DNA from: Lepidostoma basale
Taxonomy: Eukaryota > Arthropoda > Insecta > Trichoptera > Lepidostomatidae
Assembly: GCA_022606425.2 (NCBI GenBank)
Contig: JAHDVF020000897.1
Location: forward strand, 868,001-932,000
Length of the DNA: 64,000 bases
Direction: 5' to 3'
Numbering within the stretch: position 1 is the stretch's first letter; the number at the start of each line of letters is the position of its first letter. A program made the position numbers and the translations under genes. The notes under the pieces were generated by a model. It ran no database searches. It worked only from the letters and a program-made list of their open reading frames with translations, and was not told the origin of the DNA. Positions 53,275-63,610 of the stretch are shown here, piece by piece.

Positions 53275-53590
53275 TATGAACAAAATAATAAAACGATCAT
53301 TAAGATGGTTTGGACATATGGAAAGAATGAATGAAGAAAGAATGGTAAAAAATAAATGTTAACGATGTAAATGGAACCAGAAATGTAGGAAGACCGAGGA
53401 AAACGTGGCACGATCAAATAAATCAAATATTGAACGTCGGCCATGTGAAGAGTCAGAGAAGTCGACCCGCGTGAATGACACGATGTATGAATGTTGAAAA
53501 ACCTAGAGAAATATGTCGGGAAAGAAAAGTGTGGCAGTCCATTATTTCTGCTTACCCCTTCGGGGAGACGGCGTGATGGTTATTTAGTTT
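53275..53590 (+). mobile_element. LINE family A2 fragment
   Basis: GAACAAAATAATAAAACGAT, AAGATGGTTTGGACATATGG, AGGAAGACCGAGGAAAACGT and GGCGTGATGGTTATTTAG follow element order, with a small frameshift at 53350. A repeat shared with 22690-22850 follows to 53740. Confidence 0.88.
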
Positions 53591-53924
53591 ATGAACATCC
53601 GTTTTTTAGAAGTTTTAGGAACATAATACTTCGATTCTCTCCGAAGGTAATTCGAAAAATTCGAAATGCACAGGATGCGCATGCCCAAACCCGTTTCTGG
53701 ATTATTTTAAAATTTGTTCTGATTGTTGTTTTATGACAGTAATTTAGAAAATAAAAGGAGAACAATTTGGTGTTGTTAATTGTGAAATTTTTAACGCGCG
53801 TGAAAAAAATAATGAATATTAAAAACTAAATCTTATTACTTACTTCGATTGTGCAGTGAACCAAGTTTTTAAATTGTAGAACATCTTTACTTCTGTGAAT
53901 ATTTCACGGGTTACAAATAGTAAT

Positions 53925-54215
53925 TTACATGTAACTTGTTTCGCCTTGCTAGTACACTATTAAATATCATAGCAAGGCGAAACATGTCATTTCCAATAAT
54001 AAAACTCATTAAAAACTGATATTTTCAGAGTGTTAAAACTTTGGAATTCCACGATGACAATTTTTTATTGAATTAAAACACTTAATACTAATGAAAACGT
54101 ATGTTTTCTAGAATTTTTATTATATTTTATGGGAATGACACATTTTTCCTTGCTGACGAATTATCAAATGCTTATTTTGTCCCAAATTGTCTCCCTCAGG
54201 CATCTGGAGAACTGC
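53925..54215. repeat. Penelope-type fold-back with opposed GAAAC half-cores
   Basis: ACTTGTTTCGCCTTGCTAGT (left, minus) and ATAGCAAGGCGAAACATGTC (right, plus) mirror each other. 54110-54180 carries a third, decayed copy (TTTTATTATATTTTATGGGA..ATTATCAAATGC). Confidence 0.7.
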
Positions 54216-54219
54216 TGCT

Positions 54220-54735
54220 TTATTATCTTCTTCTTCTTTTTCTTCCTCAGCCTATTCCCGTCCACTTCTGGACAATGGCCGCTTCCATTCGCTTCCATGT
54301 CACTCTGTCTTGTGCAGAGTGCATCCAGGTTATTTTGACGTGTCTGTTCAGATCATCCTTCCACCGTAGTTGCGGTCACCCTGCACTTCTCTTTGCCGTC
54401 TACGGTCTCCAAGTCAGCAGTCTTCTTGTCCATTTTTCATCTGAGCTTCTGGCTACGTGACCTGCCCATTGCCATTTTAGAGTCGCCACCCAGTGGATGA
54501 TGTCAGTGACCTTTGTTTTTTTCTCTCAGCGTATCGTTTCTGACTCTGTCTGTTAGGCTTATTCCTAACATGGCTCTTTCCATGGCTGTTTGTGTCACTC
54601 GTAGTTTCTCGGCACTTTGTTTGGTCAATGTTACAGTTTCAAGACCATAAGTACCAACTGGCAGAATGCAGGCTTCATAGACTTTTAGTTTCAGGTTGAT
54701 CGGTATTTTCCGGTTTTTAAGGATGTAACCCATGT
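54220..54735 (-). mobile_element. LINE family G fragment
   Basis: TTCTTCTTCTTTTTCTTCCT is the tail complement. The minus frame 54503-54733 encodes GYILKNRKIPINLKLKVYEA, CILPVGTYGLETVTLTKQSA and RDR-type text (LTDRVRNDTLREK). It is broken by a one-base change near 54515. Confidence 0.9.
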
Positions 54736-54754
54736 TTGCGAAAGCTGCAAACTT

Positions 54755-54960
54755 AGTCCAATTGGACTAAATTTCAGATCTAAACTGTAAACCCATATTT
54801 TTCATATTTCATACCCAATTTAAACATGTTCTAATATACCTTTTAACTGATCGCGAAAATTTAGATTTAAAACACGTCTTAATGCGCCCTTGAGGTGATC
54901 ACATCACAAAAACTGCGCAATAAAAGTTAGCATATTATAATTATCATTATAATAGTATGT
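54755..54960 (+). mobile_element. L2-like LINE 3'UTR
   Basis: CTAAACTGTAAACCCATATT, AACACGTCTTAATGCGCCCT and TGAGGTGATCACATCACAAA are the + strand version of the L2 3'UTR, ending in an ATTATAATTATCATTATAAT tail. Confidence 0.8.
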
Positions 54961-54964
54961 TATT

Positions 54965-55395
54965 TAACTTTATTATATAGATCGCATCAACTATAATATG
55001 ATATCTCCACACCCAGTTAGTCAGAATCTGAATTTCATGGCGTTAGTCTTTTTAAAATAAATAAATTAATACTATGCATGCATTATACACCGCTGAAAGG
55101 GTTGAGCGGGTTGCGGGATAGGGGTACGGAGGTAGGGGGTAAGGAAGGGTATGGTAGGGATGTCCATCGCCCCCGAGTGGGGTCAGTGGCCCGCACTAAA
55201 CCTGATACCCTCGCCGGTCAATCCTCTATCTTTACTACCCCGTTCGAGCATCGCTCACATTATAATACTTACTCGTATACGAGACAGCGGCGATGAATAC
55301 GGATGTAACTCGCTTAAGACAAAAGCGCTTTATTAATTTATTGTTTCTTGAACAATGATGTAAAACTCCATATTAAATAATCAATACGAAAGAAA
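54965..55395. other. unassigned stretch with a GC-rich segment
   Basis: 55075-55275 is GC-rich (GGTTGAGCGGGTTGCGGGAT) and not recognised. Confidence 0.3.
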
Positions 55396-55399
55396 ACGT

Positions 55400-55677
55400 C
55401 AGTTTCCTAGAAGTTTTATTATATTTTATGGGAATAACATGTTTCGCCCTTCTAAAGCATTATCAAAAGTCACGAAACTTCAACTCGTTGCAGTTTATAT
55501 ACACTAGTAAAAAGGTAATTAACGAAATTTTAACAAATAATTATTTGGGTAGGTCCAGATTTTTTTTATGATGATGATTACATGGTCAGGATACTGAATG
55601 ATATTATATAAATCAAAAATAAGTTTTTTGAGGAAGTACGAAATAAAGTGTTTGTAAGAATTAAGAATTTTTAAGAA
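55400..55677 (-). mobile_element. Penelope-like terminal region with hammerhead-like half
   Basis: The minus strand reads TTTTGATAATGC, then a GCTTT..AGGGC-type stem, then GAAACATGTTATTCCC and ATAAAATATAATAAAACTTC. It directly follows the RT fragment on the same strand, linking this repeat family to a Penelope-like element. The core is TTGATAA rather than CTGANGA. Confidence 0.75.
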
Positions 55678-56340
55678 TTAAGAAAATTTAGTACCAAATA
55701 AAGTGTTTCCAATATTATCTGTACATGTAGGTTTCCGATAAATATTGAAATTGATTTTATTATTAATTACATTTAAAGTCAAATCTAGGAAGTTCAGTTT
55801 TTTATCAAGCTCAATTTCTAAAGTGAATTGGATTTGTTTATGGAAATAATTTATAAAATTAAGGAATGAATTTAATTGCCCGTCTGTACCTGGCCATATA
55901 CAAAAAATATCATCCACATATCTTTTCCAAATTAAAATGTTTTTTAATAAATCGGTATTACAATTAAAAATCTTGTTTTCTAAATCATTTACAAAAATAT
56001 CTGCAAATAAGGGGCTGGTAGGAGCACCCATTGCCAATCCTTGTATTTGCTTATAAATTTTATTGTTAAACTGGACATAATTTTGATTAATGCAGACATT
56101 ATATAAGGAAATTCAATCTTTTTTTGACATAATTATGTAAAATTTTATTATTATAAGTTAAAATATTTTTTATGATATGTTTTGTCTCTAAAACGGGTAC
56201 ATTAGTGAATACATGTATAATATCAAAAGATACTAATTTTGCATTACAAGGAATGTGTAAATCTTTTAAATTATTAATTATTTCTTGGGAATTTTTAATT
56301 GTATATTTGAGTGAAAATAAGTTTTTAGTATTTGTAAATT
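55678..56340 (-). mobile_element. Penelope-like element reverse transcriptase fragment
   Basis: The minus strand from 56340 encodes FTNTKNLFSLKYTIKNSQEI and NAKLVSFDIIHVFTNVPVLE. After a frameshift near 56105 it gives AMGAPTSPLFADIFVNDLE, RYVDDIFCIWPGTDG, KKLNFLDLTLNVINNKINFN and IYRKPTCTDN. These are the palm motifs of Penelope-like RTs (YVDD catalytic box). The reading stops at GTKFS, so the C-terminal GIY-YIG endonuclease is missing. A LINE A3 is inserted at the 5' side. Confidence 0.9.
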
Positions 56341-57133
56341 TACTTAATATGTAGGCATGCAAAAAGAGTGACTTGGTGATGAATGTGTCTAAATCTAAAG
56401 TGATGGTTTTCGAGAAAGAAGAATGTATGACGATTTGTGATATAAGTGCGATGGGCGAGAAATTGGAGCAAGTTACTGAATTTACGTATCTGGGAAGCAT
56501 GTTTACAAGGGACGGAAAAATGGAGAAAGACATCGAAAGGAGGGTTGGTGCTGGGAATAAAATAAATGGCGCACTCAAAGTCATTACTGCAAATAGAAAT
56601 ATATCCACAGAAGCAAAGATGGCAGTACACAATGGAGTTCTAGTGCCAACCCTCATGTATGAAAGTGAAGCTTGGAGCTGGCAAAAGAAGGATGAAAGCA
56701 GGATAAACGCCGTAGAAATGAGATCACTGAGAAGAATCTGCGGGAAAACGTTGTATGATAGAATACCGAACGATGAAATAAGAAAGAAATGTAAGGCAGA
56801 TGACTGCATCATGAATAAAATTAAAAAAGGATCCCTGAGATGGTTCAGACATATGGAACGAATGGATGAGAGTAGAATGGTTAAAAAGTTGTACACAAGC
56901 AGCGTGAGTGGGAAAAGAAGCCGAGGACGACCGAGGAAAACATGGCATGACCAAATTAATCAATTACTAAAAGGCAGCCACATTCGAAGTCGGAACAATC
57001 GACGTGCGTGCATGGTAAGATGTATGGATATAGAGGAAGCTCGAGAGGTATGCCAGGACAGGCCAGTGTGGCGATCCATCCTCTCTGCCTACCCCTCCGG
57101 GGAAATGGCGTGATGGTTAGTTACTTAATATGT
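56340..57133 (+). mobile_element. LINE family A3 insertion with 13-bp target duplication
   Basis: TTACTTAATATGT flanks the insert (56340-56352 and 57121-57133). The frame 56373-57113 (246 codons) is uninterrupted: MNVSKSKVMVFEKEECMTIC, FTYLGSMFTRDGKMEKDIER, VHNGVLVPTLMYESEAWSWQ, RGRPRKTWHDQINQLLKG and SAYPSGEMA. The insert ends GGCGTGATGGTTAG. The intact frame and exact duplication suggest a fairly recent insertion, 5'-truncated before the RT catalytic box. Confidence 0.95.
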
Positions 57134-57170
57134 ATCACTGAAGAAGAACTGGTTGTCCGAAACATGTTTG
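57131..57170 (+). ncRNA. hammerhead-like core next to the Penelope fragment
   Basis: CTGAAGA (57138-57144) fits CTGANGA. It is followed after 14 bases by GAAAC (57159-57163) and the palindrome ACATGT with a GTT triplet. Stem II pairing between the two cores is poor, so this is a relic rather than a strong candidate. It lies on the opposite strand from the RT, as an inverted terminal piece. Confidence 0.5.
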
Positions 57171-57204
57171 ATATGTATGTTTAATAAAGTTGTATATACA
57201 AAGT

Positions 57205-57845
57205 ACATAAAAAAAGAAAAAGACAAATAATTCTTTAATGATTTACTCTCTTGTTCCCCGAAGCCGTTCACATAATACATCTCCCAGTCTAAACCGACTT
57301 CAACATTCTCGAGTTTTAGTTTATTTACAGATATATACTAGCTTTTTGTACCCGTCGAGAGGCGAGGGTTTCGTTAAGGGCGCGCTAAACCGTATGAGAA
57401 TATACTTATTTTGTATTTTTTACCTTAGTTATTGACCCTTATGACGCGGTATTTCATGAAATAGTCCCAGGGATTTGTTTTCATTATGGTTTAATCAAAG
57501 AGCTTGATAAATTCGCTTGTATAAAGTTTTTTTTAGAGGTTTGGTTTTAAAACTAGTAACATTGTTTCTACAGACTGTCAATTTGACAGTTGACAGTTGA
57601 TTTGTAGTCAGTACGTTTTGCCATTTCACCCAGTTGCTCGATAAAGGTGTCGAAAACTGGACTTCACGGTTGCGCTTAATTCGAGCTAGCCGTGGCGCTT
57701 ATATGCCCGAAATCATATTTAAACAATAATGGCATTAAATAATGCCAATATCATAGACATTAACAGTATTTTAATGTGTTTTTATTTATTTTGAATTTAT
57801 ATACTCGTACCTCTAAAAAAACACCCCTTATGTAACAATATGACA
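57205..57845. other. unassigned stretch
   Basis: 57340-57400 (TACCCGTCGAGAGGCGAGGG) is GC-richer; 57570-57610 has TGTCAATTTGACAGTTGACAG, a short inverted word. No transposon or gene is recognised. Confidence 0.35.
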
Positions 57846-57849
57846 TTTG

Positions 57850-58072
57850 ACACTCTATCACATACTGATTTACCACATATTCGTCTTAGAGATCTCATTT
57901 CTACCGCATTTATTCTACTTTCATCCTTCTTTTGCTAGTCCAATGCTTCACTTCCATACATAAGGGTCGGCACAAGATTATGTGCTGCCATCTTAGCTTT
58001 TTAGGATAGGCATTTGTTTGCGATGACAACTTTAACTGCACCATTTACTCTGTTGCCTGCCCCAATCTATAG
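57850..58072 (-). mobile_element. LINE family A2 mid-region fragment
   Basis: The complement text TCTTAGAGATCTCATTTCTA, TTCCATACATAAGGGTCGGC and AACTGCACCATTTACTCTGT covers the MRSLRR to NKVNGA region in reverse. Neither end of the element is present. Confidence 0.85.
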
Positions 58073-58077
58073 ATATC

Positions 58078-58150
58078 TATAATAAAATATAATACAAGTA
58101 TCTATATCCATAATAAAATATAATACAAGTATCTATATCCATAATATAAT
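58078..58150. repeat. short AT-rich tandem duplication
   Basis: ATAATAAAATATAATACAAG followed by TATCTATATCC is repeated twice with a partial third unit. Confidence 0.85.
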
Positions 58151-58309
58151 TTCATTTATTTATTTTTAAACATATCTAAAGCATTACAGATTTTTTTTCC
58201 AATACACTAAAGATACAAGTTAGAGATACACAATAATAAGTAATACATAATAGATTAATAAAAAGAGCGAGAAACATAAGATGCATGACAAATTAATCAA
58301 ATAAATATA

Positions 58310-58722
58310 CCATACAATTATAATAAAGATAGTGCTTCCCTCAGATGAGCCAAACTATCACAACATATGTCAAACTCCGAGGTGATACGATTAAGCAAAG
58401 ATAATGCTCTACCTACCGGCATAACCATTGGCAGGTTGGTTCTGCATCGTGGGAGATAAAACAATCTATGGCCCCTTTGTCGAAGATAATTATCAGGGAC
58501 GAACAGACCTACATCACTCAGGATTTCTGAGTTGTGTATACAACCGCCTATCAGTCGAAAGAAATGGACACCCAAGTGAATGTCTCGTCTCCTCTCGAGT
58601 GACTGGTAGCCTAGCATCCCTAGCAAGAAATCAGTTGGAAAGAACCACGGGTAATATCCATACTCCCTAAGATAGAGAGGTATCGCAGAAATTTTTTCTG
58701 CACCCTCTCCATAATATAATAT
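58310..58722 (-). mobile_element. LINE family E, diverged copy
   Basis: The minus frame encodes YLREYGYYPWFFPTDFLLGM, HFFRLIGGCIHNSEILSDVG and MVMPVGRALSLLNRITSEFD. It is less similar to the other E copies and joins a second copy head to head at about 58722. Confidence 0.85.
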
Positions 58723-59230
58723 AATTTCTGAGATATCTCTACATGAGGAAGTTTGGTAGCTATCCATGGCTTTATCCCACTGCATTCCTCTTGGGCATGC
58801 TGGGGACCAATAGTTTACAGATAAGAAGGGATGGGTGCACACTTACCCATTTCATCAGACTTATCAGGGGATTCTTTGAGAATTCTATCCATCTTTATGT
58901 TCTGGACGGTTATCTTCAACAGCGTCAGCACAGACTGTTTTTTCTCCCAGCATGCAGAACCAACCTGCCTCTGGTGATGCTGGTGGGGAGAGCAATCAAA
59001 CTGCTGAACATGATCATTTCGGAGATCTATGTCTTTCATATTTTAGACGATAAATACTTTTGACTTTGGAGAGTATCTTGTATTCCTAATGTCGAACCAT
59101 CTCTCATGCGTTCCTGGTATTATATATTTATTGTATTTTACCTGTTCTCAATAGATGTCTTAGACTATAATAATTGTTTGTAATATCTTTTGATAAAATT
59201 AACTGATTTAATTGGTTTGATTTGAAATGT
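58722..59230 (+). mobile_element. LINE family E copy
   Basis: The frame 58743-59063 encodes MRKFGSYPWLYPTAFLLGML, THFIRLIRGFFENS and MLVGRAIKLLNMIISEIYVF. The 3'UTR GTCGAACCATCTCTCATGCG and a TTTAATTGGTTTGATTTGA tail end it. Confidence 0.9.
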
Positions 59231-59234
59231 AAAA

Positions 59235-59780
59235 TTGTATATCCGAGGGTCCCGATATCTATAGAAATTATTGTAATATTGCCAGTTTATTATTTTGTTT
59301 ACACACGTGTAGGGGTGACTTAAAAAAACAGCTTGAAGAATTCGTTTTCCTGTGATTATTTTATTAAGAATTAAAAAAATACACCTTTGTACCCCATTAC
59401 TAATTCATATTCCGAATCACAATACCGTATCGCACGTAGAATACAAAGTAGGTACCGAAGAGTACCTGCCTGTCTACTTACCCATAGAGTGAAGCAAAGC
59501 GTGGAAGGAATGTTCGAAATTCAAATAGGAGCAAAGCAACAAGTCCCGGAGCCCCTCGGGTGTGGTGTTGCCAGTGAGAAAAAAATAAATGCGGGGGGTT
59601 AATTTAGTGCGGCCGGGCCGCTATGCTCCCGCCACTCGGCCGGGTGGGTACCTACCTACGCACAAAGGGGTGACGGAACGCCCGCTGAGGGGGCAATGAC
59701 CAACGCAGTTCCTACTTGGACGTGTTTTATTTTTTCTTCCTTTTGACCTCGTTGTCGGATATATGTATGAGTTATTTATT
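59235..59780. other. unassigned stretch with a GC-rich core
   Basis: 59545-59710 is GC-rich (GTGCGGCCGGGCCGCTATGC). No motif is recognised. Confidence 0.3.
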
Positions 59781-59784
59781 TTAA

Positions 59785-59902
59785 TAATAATAATAATAAT
59801 ATGCTAACTTTGAAAGCGCCGTTTTTGTGATGTAATCACCTCAAGGGCGCATTAAGGCGTGTTTTAAATCTAAATGTTAAAGATTGATATTCGCGATAGA
59901 CT
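59785..59902 (-). mobile_element. L2-like LINE 3'UTR
   Basis: (TAA)n at 59783-59800, then ATGCTAACTTTGAAAGCGCC and ATCACCTCAAGGGCGCATTA. Truncated by the family F copy. Confidence 0.85.
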
Positions 59903-60350
59903 CTTCTTCGATGGCCCTACAGTCCACATCGAGCCTTAGCCTCTAGTATTCTTCGCCTCCAACTCCTCCTGTCCTCCGCTTCGACCCTCCAATCTGACAC
60001 TCGTAACAATCTTGCCCCATCTCTCCCAACTTCATCCTCCCATCGCAGCCTTGGTCGTTCAATTGGTCTTCTACCACCTGGGTGCCACTCCAGCAATCTT
60101 TTTGGGGTTCGCGATGACGGCATCCTCTGCACGTGGCTGGTCCATCTCAGTCTATTCAGTCTGACCTATGTGGAGGGACTGGGAGCTTTGTAAATATGGT
60201 ACAGCTCGTCATTATGCAGCACTCTCCAGCCTTCACCGTCATTCACAGGTCCCAGAATTCTGCGCAGCACCCTTTTCTCAAAAGTTTCCAGTCGCTCTGC
60301 GGATTTCGCTTTCATTGTCCACACCTCACACCCATAGGTCCTACTGTTCG
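59903..60350 (-). mobile_element. LINE family F fragment
   Basis: The minus frame 59917-60132 encodes MQRMPSSRTPKRLLEWHPGG, RPRLRWEDEVGRDGARLLRV and EDRRSWRRRILEAKARC. The upstream part reaches the TYGCE region near 60345 with frameshifts. Confidence 0.9.
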
Positions 60351-60354
60351 GCTA

Positions 60355-60668
60355 ATATGCTAACTTTTAAATCGCTGTTTTTGCGATGTAATCACCTCAA
60401 GGGCGTATTATGACGTGTTTTAAATCTAAATGTGAACGCTGCATCTGATTGATATTCGCGATCGATTAGAAAGTATAATAGAACAAAATATGCAAGTTTT
60501 AAATTGGGTGTGAAATATGAAAAATATGAGTTTTCAGCTTAGATCTGAAGTCTGTCGGATCATTTATGCATCTGAGGTGTGAAGGAAGATTGTTCCAAGC
60601 TGATGGACCGGCTACCGCAAACGCTCGATTCCCGAAATTTGTACTAGGGCAACGCTTTGGCTCAACTA
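60355..60668 (-). mobile_element. CR1/L2-like LINE 3' end
   Basis: 3'UTR words as in 1500-1900, then the minus frame 60499-60684 with STNFGNRAFAVAGPSAWNNL and LRCINDPTDFRSKLKTHIFH. Confidence 0.88.
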
Positions 60669-60904
60669 ATCTTCCTATTGCCAAGGAGTTTGTATGAAAT
60701 AATGCGGAATTAAATCATACATCCATTTGCAATTTTCTTGTTAAAAGGGAAAGAGAAAACAAATTGAATTGAATATGTTCAGACAATTTCATAGTTACTT
60801 CTTTTTCTTCGTATCAATGACAAGGCCTTATCTCTCTTTGTGTCGTTTCCAGAGGCACTCCTGTTATATATAACAATGCACGTGCACCCTTATGTATAGA
60901 AGTT

Positions 60905-61090
60905 AAGCTTCGTGGCAGAGTGGTAAGTGCTCTGACTTCCATACCGAAGGTCCCGGGTTCAATTCATGGTAATGGCTGTGCGATTGTCACACTAGCTTTG
61001 GTCTGGTGTAGAATTCACGTGGCAATAAAATGGCGATAGATTGACTACCTATCACATTTCATGAGAATCAATATGATAGCTAAAATAAAA
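60905..61090 (+). mobile_element. tRNA-derived SINE copy
   Basis: A box TGGCAGAGTGG (60913-60923) and B box GGTTCAATTCA (around 60956) head the element. The body has TTGGTCTGGTGTAGAATTCA, AATAAAATGGCGATAGATTG and ATGATAGCTAAAATAAAA at the 3' end. Confidence 0.88.
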
Positions 61091-61129
61091 TGTACGCAGT
61101 AATTGGGTTCAAACGATCTGTTGTATATA

Positions 61130-61435
61130 AGGCAAGAAAAAAGGATGAAAGTAAAATAAATGTCGTAGACATGATATCAATAAGAAGAATGTGCGGAAAA
61201 ACAATGTATGATAGAATACCTAACAAAGAAGTGAGAAAGTAATTTATGGTGGATGAATGCGTCCTAAATAAAATGATGAAAGGGTCACTAAGATGGTTCC
61301 CACATATGAAACGAATGGACGATGTAAGAATGATTAAAATTTATACAAGTAGTGTGAATGGAAAAAGAAGTCGAGGAAGGCCAAAGATGACATAAAACAA
61401 ATTATTCAATTACTGAAAGGCGAGATTCATGTTAG
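61130..61435 (+). mobile_element. decayed LINE family A3
   Basis: The + strand encodes KDESKINVVDMISIRRMCGK, TMYDRIPNKEVRK, a stop, then NKMMKGSLRWFPHMKRMDDV and SSVNGKRSRGRPK. Several stops occur and the 3' end is lost. Confidence 0.85.
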
Positions 61436-61534
61436 ATTTATTAAAAATATTTGTTATAACAAATACATAAACGTTCGAAAGAAACATTTTAATTTCTAAT
61501 GATCTTACTGAAATCTCTTCATGAAATATAATTT

Positions 61535-61800
61535 TAAATAAAACGGTGTTTTTTAACTACTTCTACTTTTGTCAGGTTGAGGTTAGCAACCCATCACACC
61601 GCGTCTCTCGCATTACACCGCGTCTCTCGCGGGGGCGAAAAGAGAAGGATGGAATGCCGCATCGGTTAAATTGTGACAGTCCATTCTTTCTGCCTACCCT
61701 TTCGGGGAGACGGCGTGATGGTTAGTTAGTTAGTTTTTACTTTTGTCTGTATTTCAACAAGAGTGGAAGTGGTTAAAAAAACATCGTTTTATTTAATTTT
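61535..61800. repeat. fold-back repeat opened by a chimeric SINE-like insertion
   Basis: TTTTTTAACTACTTCTACTT on the left and AGTGGAAGTGGTTAAAAAAA on the right match the arms of 17170-17310. A 160-bp insertion lies between them with TACTTTTGTC on both sides. Confidence 0.8.
61574..61735 (+). mobile_element. chimeric SINE-like element with 10-bp target duplication
   Basis: TACTTTTGTC precedes (about 61564-61573) and follows (about 61738-61747). The element begins AGGTTGAGGTTAGCAACCCA. It has a duplicated ACACCGCGTCTCTCGC unit and GCGAAAAGAGAAGGATGGAA. It then joins the LINE A2 3' end at TTGTGACAGTCCATTC and finishes GTGATGGTTAGTTAGTTAG. It shares its junction with 38625-38765. Confidence 0.85.
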
Positions 61801-61804
61801 TATA

Positions 61805-62285
61805 ATATATTAATATCTGTCAAAATTGACCACATTAGTGAAAAACATGTTTGTTTTTTAATTTTATTATTTTTTAAATAAAGTTCGTGTTGTTTACAAA
61901 TTTAAAAATAATTATTTAATGAATTAAAAGCAATACAGAAATATGGCGAATATAAAAGAAAATAATTCTGAAAATCATTAATCAAATAAACTATTCTAAA
62001 TTTAAATATTTAAAAAAATATATTTGAAAATTCCGAGAAGGCATTGTGACGACTCCAAATGCGTTTATTTGTTGTCCTTTCAGATAGATTAGATAAAATT
62101 AGAGAGATACTCGATCTGAGGGTTCCTTGGACGTAGCCAATGACAACCCCGTTGTCGGCATCATTTCGGGGAAGATAAAGGCCTGGACCCGCGATAGGGG
62201 CTATGCGGGGATGTAAGTCAATGCCCCCTCATTCAGGGATGCCACAACAGAAAATTAAAATAATACTATCTATTTGCTTGTTTAG
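61805..62285. other. unassigned stretch
   Basis: AT-rich to about 62040; 62085-62230 is GC-richer (CCCGTTGTCGGCATCATTTC). No family is recognised. Confidence 0.3.
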
Positions 62286-62289
62286 TATC

Positions 62290-62668
62290 TACTTCTTCTT
62301 CAAGTGCCCCGTCGGGTCCCCCCAACGTTGGTGATCACCTCGGCGAACCTGTCCCTGTCCTGTGCCGCTCGGAACAGCTCCTCCACACTTCGGATGCCAG
62401 TCCACTCCCTCAAGTTTCGCAGCCAGGACATCTGTCTCCTTCCAGGCCCTCGGCGTCTCTCAATTTTCCCCTCCAATATCAGTTGGAGTAGGTGGTACAT
62501 TTTCCCACGCAGTATATGACCCAGATGTGAGATCTTTCGAACTTTGATAGTTGATAGCAGTTCCCTGTCTACTCTAGCTCGCCTCAGGACTTCGGTATTG
62601 GTAACCATGTCTGTCCAGGGAACTCTGAGCATTCGGCGATGGAGCCACATTTCAAATGCTTCCAGTCT
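62290..62668 (-). mobile_element. LINE family B C-terminal end
   Basis: The minus frame 62300-62650 encodes MWLHRRMLRVPWTDMVTNTE, VRKISHLGHILRGKMYHLLQ, GRRQMSWLRNLREWTGIRSV and FRAAQDRDRF, ending NVGGTRRGT. It is uninterrupted over 116 codons. Confidence 0.92.
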
Positions 62669-62810
62669 GGGCTATTTGTTATAAGTAGGTACTAACAATT
62701 ATTTTTTAACAGTAAGAACTAATAAATAATATGAAATAATAATAATACACGATTAGAATACAAGTATAAAAAAAGATTAAAATTGTAATTTAGAAAAAAC
62801 ATGCATTTGA
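62669..62810. repeat. AT-rich repeat shared with 45790-45905
   Basis: GGGCTATTTGTTATAAGTAG to TGTAATTTAGAAAAAACATG matches the repeat beside the hammerhead-like fold-back at 45555. Confidence 0.65.
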
Positions 62811-62939
62811 AAAGACATAATAATGGGAGCTCAGGAGATTAAATTTTGACAAAGTATTTAAGCAGAAAGGAGTAAAAGGAGGAATCTGATAATTAATTAT
62901 GTTTTCACCTAATTTCACAGACTTGAGGATTTATAAATT

Positions 62940-62984
62940 TAGCCATTTAATTGTCTCGTGAATTCTTCACCAAACCAAAGACAG
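62940..62984 (-). mobile_element. tRNA-derived SINE, 3' part, split by LINE A1
   Basis: CATTTAATTGTCTCGTGAAT and CCAAAGACAG are the complement of the SINE body. The rest of the same SINE continues at 63611. Confidence 0.75.
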
Positions 62985-63610
62985 AATAAATGCGGTAGAG
63001 ATGAGGTCTCTAAGACGTATGTGTGGTAGAACGATATACGACAGAATCTCAAATGCTGATACAAGAAAGGAATGTAGAGCGGAAGAAGGTATTATGAACA
63101 AAATTATGAAAGGATCGCTGCGCTGGTTCGGAAATATAGAGCGCATGGATGGAGAAAGAATGGTTAAGAAAGTATACGTTAATGATGTAAATGGGGTACG
63201 GTAAACATGGCATGACCAAGGATTAATTGTATCTCAATAGAGACGAAGATGTAAATAGTTTTTTGGAAACAGAATATGGTGGTCGAGGCGTTTACAGGAC
63301 TTATGACCTGTCATTTACATCTTCGCCTCTATTGAGATACAATTAATCCTTAAAAATGATTAACCCGCAATGGGTAAAATCCAGTATTTGTCTACAAATA
63401 TTGGTAACATTCATGGCATGACCAAATTAATCAAATTTTAAAGGTTGGTCATGTTAGAAGTCGGAGGAATTGACGTGCGTTTATGACTCGTTGTATGAAT
63501 GTGGAGGAAGCTAGAGAGGTTTGCCAGGATAGAGTAGTGTGGCGGTCCATTCTCTCTGTCTACCCCTGCGGGGAAACGCGTGATGGTTTGTACTTGTATG
63601 TATGTATGTA
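62985..63610 (+). mobile_element. LINE family A1 inserted in a SINE, 10-bp target duplication
   Basis: CCAAAGACAG stands at 62975-62984 and 63611-63620. The frame 63001-63204 encodes MRSLRRMCGRTIYDRISNAD through VKKVYVNDVNGVR, then is cut by an insert at 63220-63411. Coding text resumes CATGGCATGACCAAATTAAT and ends CGTGATGGTTTGTACTTG with a (GTAT)n tail. About 20 bases before the insert are missing. Confidence 0.92.
63220..63353. repeat. compact MITE-2 copy in LINE A1
   Basis: GGATTAATTGTATCTCAATA begins it and the complement ends it at 63349, followed by TTAA. Most of one arm and the centre are deleted. The 14-bp word CATGGCATGACCAA flanks a 192-bp block (63206-63219 and 63412-63425) that contains this MITE plus 58 unassigned bases. 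Confidence 0.85.

Noticed and set aside
56099..56896. 265-codon minus-strand frame
   Set aside because: Most of it is the antisense of the intact LINE A3 frame; only the last part is genuine Penelope-like RT. The fusion is accidental.
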